A DNA stretch of 64,000 bases from Burkholderia cenocepacia (GTDB taxonomy: Bacteria; Pseudomonadota; Gammaproteobacteria; Burkholderiales; Burkholderiaceae), in NCBI RefSeq assembly GCF_900446215.1, contig NZ_UAQZ01000015.1, positions 1 to 64,000 of the forward strand. The letters run 5' to 3'. This document shows positions 29,523-37,090 of the stretch, one piece after another; position 1 is the stretch's first letter; each line of letters opens with the position of its first letter. The notes beneath the pieces are model-generated. The model searched no databases, was not told the origin of the DNA, and saw nothing but the letters and a program-made list of their open reading frames with translations. The position numbers were made by a program, and so were the translations under genes.

Positions 29523-29749
29523 CCCTGACGTACGCCGCCACGGCTCGGCACAGATACGTCGAAACCGGCGCTTTACCGGACGTTCGCGTCACAATCCGCG
29601 CGCGAAGCCGCCGATTCGACACGGGTTAACGCGCAGTCGTTTTGTGCGCGCGAGTCAGTGCGCCGTAAGTTTCCGTGCCAATAATCGTCGACAGGCCCGC
29701 CCCTCCCAAGGCGGCCGCACATCTATATCAAGGGACTTGGAGACGATTC

Positions 29750-31408
29750 ATGGCAACGTTAGGCGGGCAAATTTCGCACTCGCCGATGACGGGCGAAGAG
29801 AAGAAGGTGATCTTCGCGTCGTCGCTCGGCACCGTGTTCGAGTGGTACGACTTTTACCTGGCCGGCTCGCTCGCGGCCTACATCAGCAAGAGCTTCTTCT
29901 CCGGCGTCAATCCGACCGCCGCGTTCATCTTCACGCTGCTCGGCTTCGCGGCCGGTTTCGCGGTGCGGCCGTTCGGCGCGATCGTGTTCGGCCGGCTCGG
30001 CGACCTCGTCGGCCGCAAGCACACGTTCCTCGTGACGATCGTGATCATGGGCGTCTCGACGTTCGTGGTCGGCTTCCTGCCCGGCTACGCGTCGATCGGC
30101 ATCGCCGCTCCCGTGATCTTCATCGCGATGCGGCTGCTGCAGGGCCTCGCGCTCGGCGGCGAATACGGCGGCGCGGCGACCTACGTCGCCGAGCATGCGC
30201 CCGCCAACCGTCGCGGCTTCTACACCGCGTGGATCCAGACGACGGCCACGCTCGGCCTGTTCCTGTCGCTGCTCGTGATCCTCGGCGTGCGCACGTTCAT
30301 CGGCGAGGAAGCGTTCGGCAATTGGGGCTGGCGCGTGCCGTTCGTCGCGTCGATCCTGCTGCTCGGGGTGTCGGTGTGGATCCGGCTGCAGCTGAACGAA
30401 TCGCCGGTGTTCCTGCGCATCAAGGCGGAAGGCAAGACGTCGAAGGCGCCGCTGACCGAAGCGTTCGGCCAGTGGAAGAACCTGAAGATCGTGATCCTCG
30501 CGCTGATCGGCCTGACGGCCGGCCAGGCGGTCGTGTGGTACACGGGCCAGTTCTACGCGCTGTTCTTCCTCACGCAGACGCTGAAGGTCGACGGCGCCAG
30601 CGCGAACATCCTGATCGCGATCGCGCTCCTGATCGGCACGCCGTTCTTCCTGTTCTTCGGTTCGCTGTCGGACAAGATCGGCCGCAAGCCGATCATCCTT
30701 GCCGGCTGCCTGATCGCCGCGCTGACCTACTTCCCGCTGTTCAAGGCGCTCACGCACTACGCGAACCCGCAGCTCGAACTCGCGACGCAGAAGGCGCCGA
30801 TCACGGTCGTCGCCGATCCGGCTACCTGCTCGTTCCAGTTCAACCCGGTCGGCACGTCGAAGTTCACCAGCTCGTGCGACATCGCGAAGAGCGCGCTCGC
30901 GAAGGCCGGCCTGAACTACGAGAACGTCGCGGCCCCGGCCGGGACGCTGGCCGAAATCAAGGTCGGCGACACGGTGATCCAGACCTACGACGGCAAGGCG
31001 GCCGACGCGAAGACGCAGGGTGCGGCGTTCGACAAGACGCTCGCGTCGACGCTGAAGGGGGCCGGCTATCCGGCGAAGGCCGACCCGGCGCAGCTCAACT
31101 GGCCGATGACGATCGTGATCCTGACCATCCTCGTGATCTTCGTGACGATGGTCTACGGCCCGATCGCCGCGATGCTGGTCGAGATGTTCCCGACGCGGAT
31201 CCGCTACACGTCGATGTCGCTGCCCTATCACATCGGCAACGGCTGGTTCGGCGGCTTCCTGCCGGCAACCGCGTTCGCGATCGTCGCGGCGAAGGGCAAC
31301 ATCTACTCGGGGCTCTGGTATCCGATCGTGATCGCGCTGGCCACGTTCGTGATCGGCCTGCTGTTCGTCAAGGAGACGAAGGACTCGGACATCTACGCGC
31401 AGGATTGA
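29750..31408 (+). CDS. MHS-family metabolite/H+ symporter (MFS)
   Basis: A 552-residue proton symporter of the metabolite:H+ family (relatives move citrate, alpha-ketoglutarate, proline or shikimate). SLGTVFEWYDFYLAGSLA, the loop GRLGDLVGRKHTFLV, GLALGGEYGGAATYVAEHAP and the second loop GSLSDKIGRKPIIL are present. Between helices near residues 355 and 460 there is an extra, probably periplasmic domain of about 100 residues with two cysteines (ATCSFQF, SSCDIAK). The ATG at 29750 follows GGAGACGATTC. It is probably regulated by the upstream two-component system. Confidence 0.9.
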   Translation: MATLGGQISHSPMTGEEKKVIFASSLGTVFEWYDFYLAGSLAAYISKSFFSGVNPTAAFIFTLLGFAAGFAVRPFGAIVFGRLGDLVGRKHTFLVTIVIMGVSTFVVGFLPGYASIGIAAPVIFIAMRLLQGLALGGEYGGAATYVAEHAPANRRGFYTAWIQTTATLGLFLSLLVILGVRTFIGEEAFGNWGWRVPFVASILLLGVSVWIRLQLNESPVFLRIKAEGKTSKAPLTEAFGQWKNLKIVILALIGLTAGQAVVWYTGQFYALFFLTQTLKVDGASANILIAIALLIGTPFFLFFGSLSDKIGRKPIILAGCLIAALTYFPLFKALTHYANPQLELATQKAPITVVADPATCSFQFNPVGTSKFTSSCDIAKSALAKAGLNYENVAAPAGTLAEIKVGDTVIQTYDGKAADAKTQGAAFDKTLASTLKGAGYPAKADPAQLNWPMTIVILTILVIFVTMVYGPIAAMLVEMFPTRIRYTSMSLPYHIGNGWFGGFLPATAFAIVAAKGNIYSGLWYPIVIALATFVIGLLFVKETKDSDIYAQD

Positions 31409-31528
31409 TGTCGGGTCCGCGGCGGGGGACGGCCGGCGGAGGATCGCCTTCCGGCGCCCGGCTCCCGCCCGCGATGGAGGCCGGCACGAGCCGCCGGCAA
31501 CTTTTTTCGGGAAAGATGGAAAAAGGTA

Positions 31529-31557
31529 TTGACAGCTGACCGGCCGATCGACATAAT
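31529..31557 (+). promoter_or_regulatory. Promoter of tRNA-Met
   Basis: TTGACA at 31529-31534 and CATAAT at 31552-31557 with a 17-base spacer, 12 bases before the tRNA. Confidence 0.75.
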
Positions 31558-31569
31558 TCAAGTCTTCAC

Positions 31570-31646
<77 letters not shown>

Positions 31647-31651
31647 TGTTC

Positions 31652-31690
31652 AAAAAAGGCTTTGTAATCAAACGGTTACAGAGCCTTTTT
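31652..31690 (+). terminator. Element-borne terminator after tRNA-Met
   Basis: An imperfect stem (aaaaaggctttgtaa with ttacagagccttttt) and T-rich tail directly after the tRNA. It replaces the native terminator displaced to 35849 by the insertion. It also rules out the upstream integrase ATG at 31646. Confidence 0.75.
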
Positions 31691-31697
31691 CCTTTTC

Positions 31698-31719
31698 GGT
31701 GGGTCACTTGGTGGGTCAT
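31698..31719 (+). repeat. Two copies of ggtgggtca, left arm
   Basis: Copies at 31698-31706 and 31710-31718, 12 bases apart. The second is part of ttggtgggtcat, which recurs at 35718-35729 near the other end of the element. Candidate arm-type integrase (or excisionase) binding sites. Confidence 0.55.
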
Positions 31720-31723
31720 TCCC

Positions 31724-33094
31724 ATGAACAAGTTACCCCGTCTGTACCAGTCACGTCACGGCGTGTACTACCTGAGAATCATTCGCAATAAGAAAAAGTA
31801 CCGCTGGTCGCTTGGAACGAAAGACTTTCATCGGGCTAGAATTCATGCTCTAGACCTGAACATGAAACTGGCGATGAATGACTTCGACCTGAGCAAAATT
31901 AAAAAACTGGACGTTGAGGTAGCACCTAACGGTGCCGTCAGTTTCAGGGACGTGAAACCTGCTGACGTGGATATCGTGTCCCAGATTATTGAAAAACTGG
32001 GGCTGACACCTACCCAGTTTAGCCAACTCAGCCCTGCTGAATTGGCGTCCAAGTTAGCTGGCAACCCCCAACCCCCAAACTTGGGGGCTTCTCTTGGGAA
32101 TGTGCCTAACGGCTTGCCACAAGGGCCACGGGCTACGCAAAAAAGCGAATTGTTTAGCACCGTGGTCACGCTCTATCTCACCGAGAAGAAAATTGACAAC
32201 GTAGCGAAAACGCTCTACGACAAAGAGCGGGTTTACGACGAGTTCAAATCGTTCTTTGGTGATCTCGATGTTAATCAATATAGTCCAGATCAGGCAGTTG
32301 CCTACAAGAACCGCCTATTGGCTTTAGGTGGGTCTGCCAGTGCCATCAACGCCAAGACTTCATTCTTGCGGTCGTTGTTTGAATACGCTATCAATAATAA
32401 TCTGTTTTTTACAGCCAACCCGTTTGAACGGGTCAAGATTTCCACAAAAGCAAAACTCAAAAAACAGGTCCGCTCTTACAAACCCTTTGAAGATGACGAC
32501 CTCAAAATAATTTTTGAAGAACTGAAGTACCGAGCTTTTCTCAAAAAACCTGACTATCATTGGTTGCCATTTTTGAGCCTCTACACGGGCGCACGCGTAG
32601 AGGAGCTGGCAAGCCTGAGGCTTGACCAGATTACAAAAGTCGATGGTGTTCTGGTGTTTGATATTCAGCATGACGCTGCCAAGAATTCGAATTCCGTGCG
32701 TAAAATCCCATTACCTGACGTTATCCTGAAATCAAAATTTCTGGACTATGTAGAGCAAGTCAAAGCAACAAAAGCAACCCATCTTTTTCCACACCTTAAA
32801 GATGGGAAAAATGGATTTTCAAAAAATATGTCCCGACGTTTTGGCGAATATCTTGACAAATTGGAAATCAAAGATGATCGGAAAGTGTTCCATTCTTTCC
32901 GAACTACTTTTATCAACTCGATGACCAACCTGAACGTACACCCTGCTATCTTGATGGCAATTGTTGGACATTACGAGCAAGGAAAAGTAGATTTTTCATC
33001 ACCCCACTTCACGAACTACCAACAAGACAAACCGATGAAAATCCTAAAAGAGGCAATGGACAAATTGACCTACCCTATCAAAATTTTCCATTGA
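31724..33094 (+). CDS. Tyrosine recombinase/integrase
   Basis: A 456-residue site-specific recombinase expected to insert and excise the element. The N terminus (RLYQSRHGVYYLRIIR) resembles the DUF6538 arm-binding domain. A core-binding domain spans about 140-250 (ELFSTVVTLYLTEKK, SAINAKTSFLRSLFEYA). The catalytic set is Arg291 (LYTGARVEEL), Lys320, His390-x-x-Arg393 (HSFR), His416 (IVGH) and Tyr432. I start at ATG 31724 because the frame further upstream runs through the terminator and tRNA end. Codon use is AT-rich. It is the gene adjacent to the tRNA, as usual for such elements. Confidence 0.92.
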   Translation: MNKLPRLYQSRHGVYYLRIIRNKKKYRWSLGTKDFHRARIHALDLNMKLAMNDFDLSKIKKLDVEVAPNGAVSFRDVKPADVDIVSQIIEKLGLTPTQFSQLSPAELASKLAGNPQPPNLGASLGNVPNGLPQGPRATQKSELFSTVVTLYLTEKKIDNVAKTLYDKERVYDEFKSFFGDLDVNQYSPDQAVAYKNRLLALGGSASAINAKTSFLRSLFEYAINNNLFFTANPFERVKISTKAKLKKQVRSYKPFEDDDLKIIFEELKYRAFLKKPDYHWLPFLSLYTGARVEELASLRLDQITKVDGVLVFDIQHDAAKNSNSVRKIPLPDVILKSKFLDYVEQVKATKATHLFPHLKDGKNGFSKNMSRRFGEYLDKLEIKDDRKVFHSFRTTFINSMTNLNVHPAILMAIVGHYEQGKVDFSSPHFTNYQQDKPMKILKEAMDKLTYPIKIFH

Positions 33095-33126
33095 AACAAC
33101 GCAGAAATATAAGCGCCGATTGTCAA

Positions 33127-33158
33127 AAAAAATCCTGCCAACGAGCAGGATTTTTTTT
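33127..33158 (+). terminator. Terminator of the integrase gene
   Basis: A 10-bp stem (33129-33138 with 33145-33154), 6-base loop and T8. It isolates integrase transcription from the following oriT-relaxase region. Confidence 0.85.
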
Positions 33159-33176
33159 GGCAACCGGAACGGGATA

Positions 33177-33297
33177 GTAAGGGTTCGGCCCTTACGGTTT
33201 TGACTTTGATTTTTGCTTTTAGGGTCAAGGGATACTCCCTTGCGAACGCCAACCCCGAAGTGGGTTGGTATAGTGAGTGACGCCAACTGTAAGTTGG
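33177..33297 (+). other. Candidate MobV-type oriT with four stem-loops
   Basis: Four inverted repeats in 120 bases: 33177-33183/33189-33195, 33226-33232/33236-33242, 33249-33255/33262-33268 and 33283-33288/33292-33297. Directly after the third comes gtatagtgagtga (33268-33280). This is the layout of the pMV158 oriT, where a hairpin precedes gtatagtgtg and the nick, as I remember it. It lies 72 bases upstream of the relaxase gene, also as in pMV158. Confidence 0.6.
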
Positions 33298-33368
33298 TGG
33301 CATTGACTTGCGTCAAATTACCGCTACGCTTATTAGTAGGAGATCGCAAAAAATTACAAAAATAGCGC

Positions 33369-34466
33369 ATGCCAAACTACAACATACTAAGAGCCAAAAA
33401 GGTAAAAACTCGCTCACAAATCACGCAAGCGGCGGAACACAATTTTCGATTGCGTCACCAGCGAAACATCGACAAAAACAGAACACACCTAAATCGCACA
33501 CTTGTCAATACGCTGAACATTGACACGAATAACGCAAGCTCCCTGCAGGAGGGGGTGACTGCCTACTATAAAAATTTGGGCGTTAAAGAAAAAGAGGGAA
33601 ACGTACTTATGATGGAGTTCGTTATTTCCGCCTCGCCTGATTTTTTCAAAAACAAATCAAAAAAACAGATTGACGAATGGGCAAGCCATCAGGTCGGGTT
33701 CATGAGAAAGGAATTTGGGGAGCAATTAAAGATTGCCATATTACATATGGACGAAAAAACGCCTCATTTTCATTTCATGGTCAGCACGGAAGTGAAATCG
33801 TTCAAGAAATACAAAAATCAGAAAGGTGAGTTCCACAAGGAAACCTGGTCACTGAATGCCAAACGTTATGATCCAAATTTTTTGAGGGGATTACATGACC
33901 GCCATGCGGAATGGAATAAAAATTTTGGGTTGGTACGTGGCGTCAGAGGATCGCTGAGAAAGCACCACGACCCTAAAGAATTCTACAAGATGATTGATGA
34001 GGCTTTGAGCACCAAATTTGACAAAACCATTGAAAAAACAATCAGTGACATGGAAACTGGTTGGTTTTCTGGCAAGGTTTCCATCGCTGAAATCAGGGAA
34101 AAGTTCAAACCCATGATGAATACTTTGCTCAAATCAAATGAGGTGCTTCGCAAGAAATTCCTGTTTGATATTAAGCAGTGGGCTGAAAACCTGTACAAAC
34201 AGAAAAAGGAACAGGAGGCAAAAAAATTGGAGCTTGAAAAGCAAGAAAAAGATTTGACCGCTCGTCGTGAGTTATACGCAGAGGCGTTAAATTCGAAGAA
34301 TAACGACGTTTCGCTGTTGAGTAGCCTGATGGACAGGAATGAGGTCTTACAGCAGGAAATCGAGCGATTAAAGGCAAAAAATGAGGTCTTAGATGCGCAG
34401 GCAACCCCAATGCCGACATCAGGTAGCACAAACAGCCTAAAATCGCCAAAAACGCTTAAAAAGTGA
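33369..34466 (+). CDS. MobV/Pre-family relaxase (plasmid mobilization protein)
   Basis: A 365-residue relaxase of the Mob_Pre family. Motif I is AEHNFRLRHQRN with His24 at the position of the MobM nucleophilic His, then NRTHLNRTLV. The metal-site motif is HMDEKTPHFHF (His126, Asp128, Glu129, His133, His135). A coiled-coil, Lys/Glu-rich C terminus follows (about 270-345). The protein should nick the oriT upstream and pilot the strand in conjugation driven by a helper. MobV is best known from small Firmicutes plasmids and from pBBR1; here it is in a tRNA-integrated element. The ATG at 33369 is the first after an in-frame TAG; its ribosome site is weak. Confidence 0.9.
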   Translation: MPNYNILRAKKVKTRSQITQAAEHNFRLRHQRNIDKNRTHLNRTLVNTLNIDTNNASSLQEGVTAYYKNLGVKEKEGNVLMMEFVISASPDFFKNKSKKQIDEWASHQVGFMRKEFGEQLKIAILHMDEKTPHFHFMVSTEVKSFKKYKNQKGEFHKETWSLNAKRYDPNFLRGLHDRHAEWNKNFGLVRGVRGSLRKHHDPKEFYKMIDEALSTKFDKTIEKTISDMETGWFSGKVSIAEIREKFKPMMNTLLKSNEVLRKKFLFDIKQWAENLYKQKKEQEAKKLELEKQEKDLTARRELYAEALNSKNNDVSLLSSLMDRNEVLQQEIERLKAKNEVLDAQATPMPTSGSTNSLKSPKTLKK

Positions 34467-34596
34467 TTTTTTCGGCCGCCGTCCTTTTTTAATTCACTAA
34501 CGTGAATTTCAACCCTGCGGGTTAATGTGCTTCGCTAGACATTAAATGTGCTTCGCTAGATTTCTAGTACACCTCTGTACTAGACTTGTACTTCTA

Positions 34597-34705
34597 GCTT
34601 TGCCTCTATGTAGTAGTTCCTACGGTACTACTAATATCGGCAAAGCCTATCCCTACCCGCTGAAAAGCTGGTGGATGGCTTGCCGATATTAGTAGTGACT
34701 ACATA
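34597..34705. repeat. Nested, mutually exclusive inverted repeats
   Basis: The central segment actactaatatcggcaaagc (34627-34646) can pair upstream: tagtagt at 34611-34617 and gctttgcc at 34597-34604. It can also pair downstream with ttgccgatattagtagt (34680-34696, 17 bp perfect). An outer pair tatgtagt/actacata (34608-34615/34698-34705) exists too. The two folds cannot coexist. Confidence 0.7.
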
Positions 34706-35007
34706 ACCGGACGGAATTAGTTAAGTATTCCTGTTTTGCGGATTCAGTGTCTTAACACACCTTTGAGCCAGGTTCCGCAATTGCGCCTATCTGTGTGGCT
34801 TTGCTCAAACTCCCATTTTAGCCACTTTCACCATAGTAATGGTGTCGCTATCGCCTTTTCCAGTTATCAGGGGTATTCAGTCTTTTCAGTCCCCACTGAT
34901 TATTTTTACCTGTGCGAGTTTGCGTTAGCAATTTTCCAAATCGTGAGAATTAACCGACGCATAAAAAAATTGCCCTGCTTACTTCGCATGGCAATTTAAA
35001 TTTGGTA

Positions 35008-35127
35008 TTGACAATTTTGTCGAACTTGTTATCTTTAAATTGCCTTGAGAAGCAAGTTCTATCAACTTACTCAATTTTTCGAAATTGTCAAATGATAGAA
35101 AAAACCACCTGAAAAGGTGGTTTTTTG
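35008..35127 (+). ncRNA. Candidate small RNA with own promoter and terminator
   Basis: TTGACA at 35008 and TATCTT at 35030 (16-base spacer) precede about 65 bases without a good ORF, then a strong terminator: 9-bp stem 35102-35110/35115-35123, GAAA loop, T6. The expected transcript is about 90 nt. An inverted repeat ttgacaattt/aaattgtcaa (35008-35017/35082-35091) overlaps the -35. Its role is unknown; a plasmid-like antisense or copy-control RNA is one idea. Confidence 0.4.
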
Positions 35128-35437
35128 TTTTCTGCTCCCATTTTCAAGTTTTGAGATCGCAGCATCTCTCACTATTTTTATGCTTCGCCCATCAATCCCT
35201 TATCGCACAAGGCTTAGAGGGATTTTTTCAGGCAAAAATCGAGGGGGTACAGTTTACTGCGTTAGGTTCTTATGTATCTATTAACCTCACGAAGTGTAGA
35301 TACATCTCCATATAATCACCACGTTTTTGCCCCACCTCGCCGTTGTATTTCTATTATCCCTCCCTCAATTACCCTATCTCTCTCCGTAGTCTATGTGTCG
35401 CCTCTCTTATGTCTTCGATCTCTCACACAATAACACC

Positions 35438-35500
35438 ACATCACACCAATCTTATTCAACATTACTTCAATCTCACTCGACATCACTTCATTCTTATTCC
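35438..35500. repeat. Three tandem 21-bp iteron-like repeats
   Basis: Units at 35438-35458, 35459-35479 and 35480-35500 all follow acatyacwycawtcttatyc-like sequence with exact 21-base phasing (two helical turns). The last overlaps the 3' end of the 46-codon minus-strand ORF. Such phasing is typical of binding sites for a replication or regulatory protein. Confidence 0.65.
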
Positions 35501-35634
35501 GACTTTTCTCGATCTTCACGGTCAAGGTCATCAAAAACATCATCGGCGTTACGAAACTTACCGTCATTAATCTGTTTTTGACCATGAGCAAGAATTCCCT
35601 GCAGTGCCTGCGTCTGTTCTTCCTGTGTGCTCAT
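35494..35634 (-). CDS. 46-residue ribbon-helix-helix/ParD-like protein
   Basis: A short ORF on the minus strand. ATG at 35634 is preceded by GAGG at a good distance (atgaggtagcg). The protein starts MSTQEEQTQALQGILAHG, continues QKQINDGKFRNADDVFDDLD and ends REDREKSE. The Gly-Lys-Phe-x-x-Ala-x-x-Val-x-x-x-Leu pattern matches the second part of ParD-type antitoxins (G-[KR]-[YF]-x-[ST]-A-x-x-V). No toxin gene follows, so an element regulator or relic antitoxin is likelier than a working module. A 10-bp inverted repeat lies upstream. Confidence 0.6.
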   Translation of the reverse strand: MSTQEEQTQALQGILAHGQKQINDGKFRNADDVFDDLDREDREKSE

Positions 35635-35686
35635 CGCTACCTCATTACGTACTAAATATAGGTTCAAGACGACGTTTTGACCGTTC

Positions 35687-35708
35687 TACCTGTAAATTTT
35701 TACAGGTA
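35687..35708. promoter_or_regulatory. Palindromic operator-like site
   Basis: A perfect 10-bp inverted repeat (tacctgtaaa/tttacaggta) with a 2-base centre, 53 bases upstream of the 46-codon ORF start. It is well placed to be its autoregulatory operator. Confidence 0.5.
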
Positions 35709-35717
35709 TCTTGCGAA

Positions 35718-35729
35718 TTGGTGGGTCAT
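35718..35729 (+). repeat. Right-arm copy of ttggtgggtcat
   Basis: An exact 12-base copy, same orientation, of the left-end sequence at 31708-31719. It lies about 100 bases inside the right end, matching the left copy about 70 bases inside. Candidate integrase arm site. Confidence 0.5.
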
Positions 35730-35824
35730 GTGGGACCATAGGTGTGTCCGTTTTTTCCTAAACCGACCCGCCTTTTTGAGCTAAGTTGTTGACGGAAAAG
35801 GATGTTTTGTCAAACCGCAAAAAC

Positions 35825-35842
35825 ATCCCTGATTCGCCACCA
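35825..35842 (+). repeat. Right attachment core (attR)
   Basis: An exact 18-base copy of the tRNA-Met 3' end, without the rest of the tRNA. It overlaps one arm of an inverted repeat (35800-35808/35820-35828) that may be a core-type integrase site. Confidence 0.9.
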
Positions 35843-35846
35843 AATG

Positions 35847-35885
35847 CGAAAAGCCGCTGTTTCGAAAGAAACAGCGGCTTTTTTC
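35847..35885 (+). terminator. Native tRNA-Met terminator, displaced
   Basis: A perfect 15-bp stem (35849-35863 with 35868-35882), GAAA loop and T-run, just beyond attR. It must have followed the tRNA before the element inserted. Confidence 0.88.
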
Positions 35886-35951
35886 ATTGCCTCATCCGGC
35901 AGCACGCGGTGTCGCGCGCTGCCCGCCTTCAGGCCGCGCGCTGCGCCGCGA

Positions 35952-36926
35952 CTACGCCACCACCGCGCCGCGCTGCGCATCCGGCGTCTGCGCCCGCAGC
36001 TTCCCCCGCCAGTTCTCCCCGCCCTCCAGCGCCGGCGTCGACTCGAACACCTCCGCGATCCAGTCGGCGAACACGCGCACCTTCTGCGACAGATGCCGGT
36101 TGTGCGGATAGACGATCGAGATCGGTTTCGGCTTCGGATTGCAGTCCGGCAGCACCTCGACGAGCGATCCGTCGAGCAGGTTCGGCAGCACCATGAACAG
36201 CGTCGGCTGGATCATCCCGAAGCCTTCGAGCCCGCACGTCACGTACGCATCCGAGTCGTTGACCGTCACGCTGCCGTTCATCCGCACCTCGAACGGCTTG
36301 CCGTCGATCATGAACACCCACGGAATCGCCCGCGCGCCATGGCTCGACCGGAAATTCACCGCATGATGTTCGACGAGATCGGCAATCTCGTTCGGCTCGC
36401 CGTGACGGGCGAGGTAATCGGGCGACGCGCACGTCACGCGCTTGAGCATCCCGATGCGCCGCGCGACCATCGACGAATCCTCGAGCGGGCCGACCCGGAT
36501 CATGCAGTCGATGCCTTCCTCGACCGGATCGACGTAACGGTCGGACAATCCCAGCTCGAGCGTGATGTCCGGATAGCGCTGCCGGAAGATCGACAGCGAC
36601 GGCAGCACGATGCGCCGCCCGAGCGAACTCGGCATGTGGACGCGCAGCACGCCGCTCGGCTTGCGGTTGCCGGTCTGGAAACTCGCGTCGGCCTCGGCGA
36701 TCTCCGCGATGATCTTCATGCAATGCTCGTAGTACGCGGCGCCCTCCGGCGTCAGCGACAGCCGGCGCGTCGTCCGGTGCATCAGGCGCACGCCGAGCAG
36801 CGCCTCGAGATTCTGGATGATGGTCGTCACCGACGCGCGCGGCATCGCGAGCGTGTCGGCCGCCCGCGTGAAGCTGTTCGCGTCGACCACGCGGGTAAAA
36901 ACTTCCATTGCCTGGATTCGGTCCAT
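35952..36926 (-). CDS. LysR-family transcriptional regulator
   Basis: A 324-residue LTTR. The winged helix is MDRIQAMEVFTRVVDANSFTRAADTLAMPRASVT, with LEALLGVRLMHRTTRRLSLTPEG. The periplasmic-binding-like effector domain is typical of the DhcR/AaeR-like group (LDRYVD-like LSDRYVDPVEEGIDCMIRVG). There is no clear target; the GlxA-like gene upstream is transcribed the same way. The C terminus is extended by about 25 residues past the usual end. Confidence 0.9.
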   Translation of the reverse strand: MDRIQAMEVFTRVVDANSFTRAADTLAMPRASVTTIIQNLEALLGVRLMHRTTRRLSLTPEGAAYYEHCMKIIAEIAEADASFQTGNRKPSGVLRVHMPSSLGRRIVLPSLSIFRQRYPDITLELGLSDRYVDPVEEGIDCMIRVGPLEDSSMVARRIGMLKRVTCASPDYLARHGEPNEIADLVEHHAVNFRSSHGARAIPWVFMIDGKPFEVRMNGSVTVNDSDAYVTCGLEGFGMIQPTLFMVLPNLLDGSLVEVLPDCNPKPKPISIVYPHNRHLSQKVRVFADWIAEVFESTPALEGGENWRGKLRAQTPDAQRGAVVA

Positions 36927-37090
36927 GCTGCTTCCCCCTTCGAATCGCCAACGGAACAGAATAGAGCGCGCGGCAAGCGCGGCACAAGCCCCCGTCTATT
37001 GTTCTCCGATACCGAATAGTTTCGACGCTTCGGACTGGAAATCGCGTCGTTTCCGTGCAGTTCCGGGCGAGCCCGCTCATCCGTCGTACG

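Larger units (their letters stand above)
34467..35493. other. Long non-coding part of the element
   Basis: About 1 kb without a convincing gene. It holds a 21-base tandem repeat containing aatgtgcttcgctaga (34524-34539 and 34545-34560), an 8-bp inverted repeat ctagtaca/tgtactag (34564-34583) and the nested hairpins at 34597-34705. It also has an 8-bp inverted repeat at 34967-34974/34990-34997, a promoter-terminator pair at 35008-35127, a 9-bp inverted repeat at 35272-35280/35297-35305 and the start of the 21-bp iterons. Longer open frames (34736, 35085) begin with TTG and lack ribosome sites. Confidence 0.6.
31647..35842 (+). mobile_element. Compact AT-rich integrative (mobilizable) element in tRNA-Met
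   Basis: About 4.2 kb, visibly AT-rich with Lys/Asn/Phe-rich proteins, unlike the GC-rich flanks. It is bounded by the 18-bp repeat. It carries, left to right, an integrase, a likely oriT, a MobV-type relaxase and more than 1 kb of structured non-coding DNA with a 46-residue minus-strand ORF. No replication initiator, coupling protein or type IV secretion gene is present. It therefore fits an IME that needs a helper for transfer. No phage genes and no cargo are recognised. Confidence 0.85.

Noticed and set aside
34736..34999. 87-codon plus-strand frame in the element
   Set aside because: Begins with TTG, has no ribosome site and no recognisable pattern; it runs into an inverted repeat.
35085..35315. 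76-codon plus-strand frame in the element
   Set aside because: TTG start, and the frame passes directly through the strong terminator at 35102-35123.
35343..35581. Plus-strand frames over the iteron region
   Set aside because: Ser/His/Thr-rich products come from the repeated acatcact-like sequence, not from a conserved protein.
35391..35591. 66-codon minus-strand frame in the element
   Set aside because: It covers the 46-codon ORF in another frame and the 21-bp repeats; composition is dictated by the repeats and its ribosome site is poor.
35494..35634. Complete toxin-antitoxin module
   Set aside because: The antitoxin-like ORF has no adjacent toxin-like frame on either strand.
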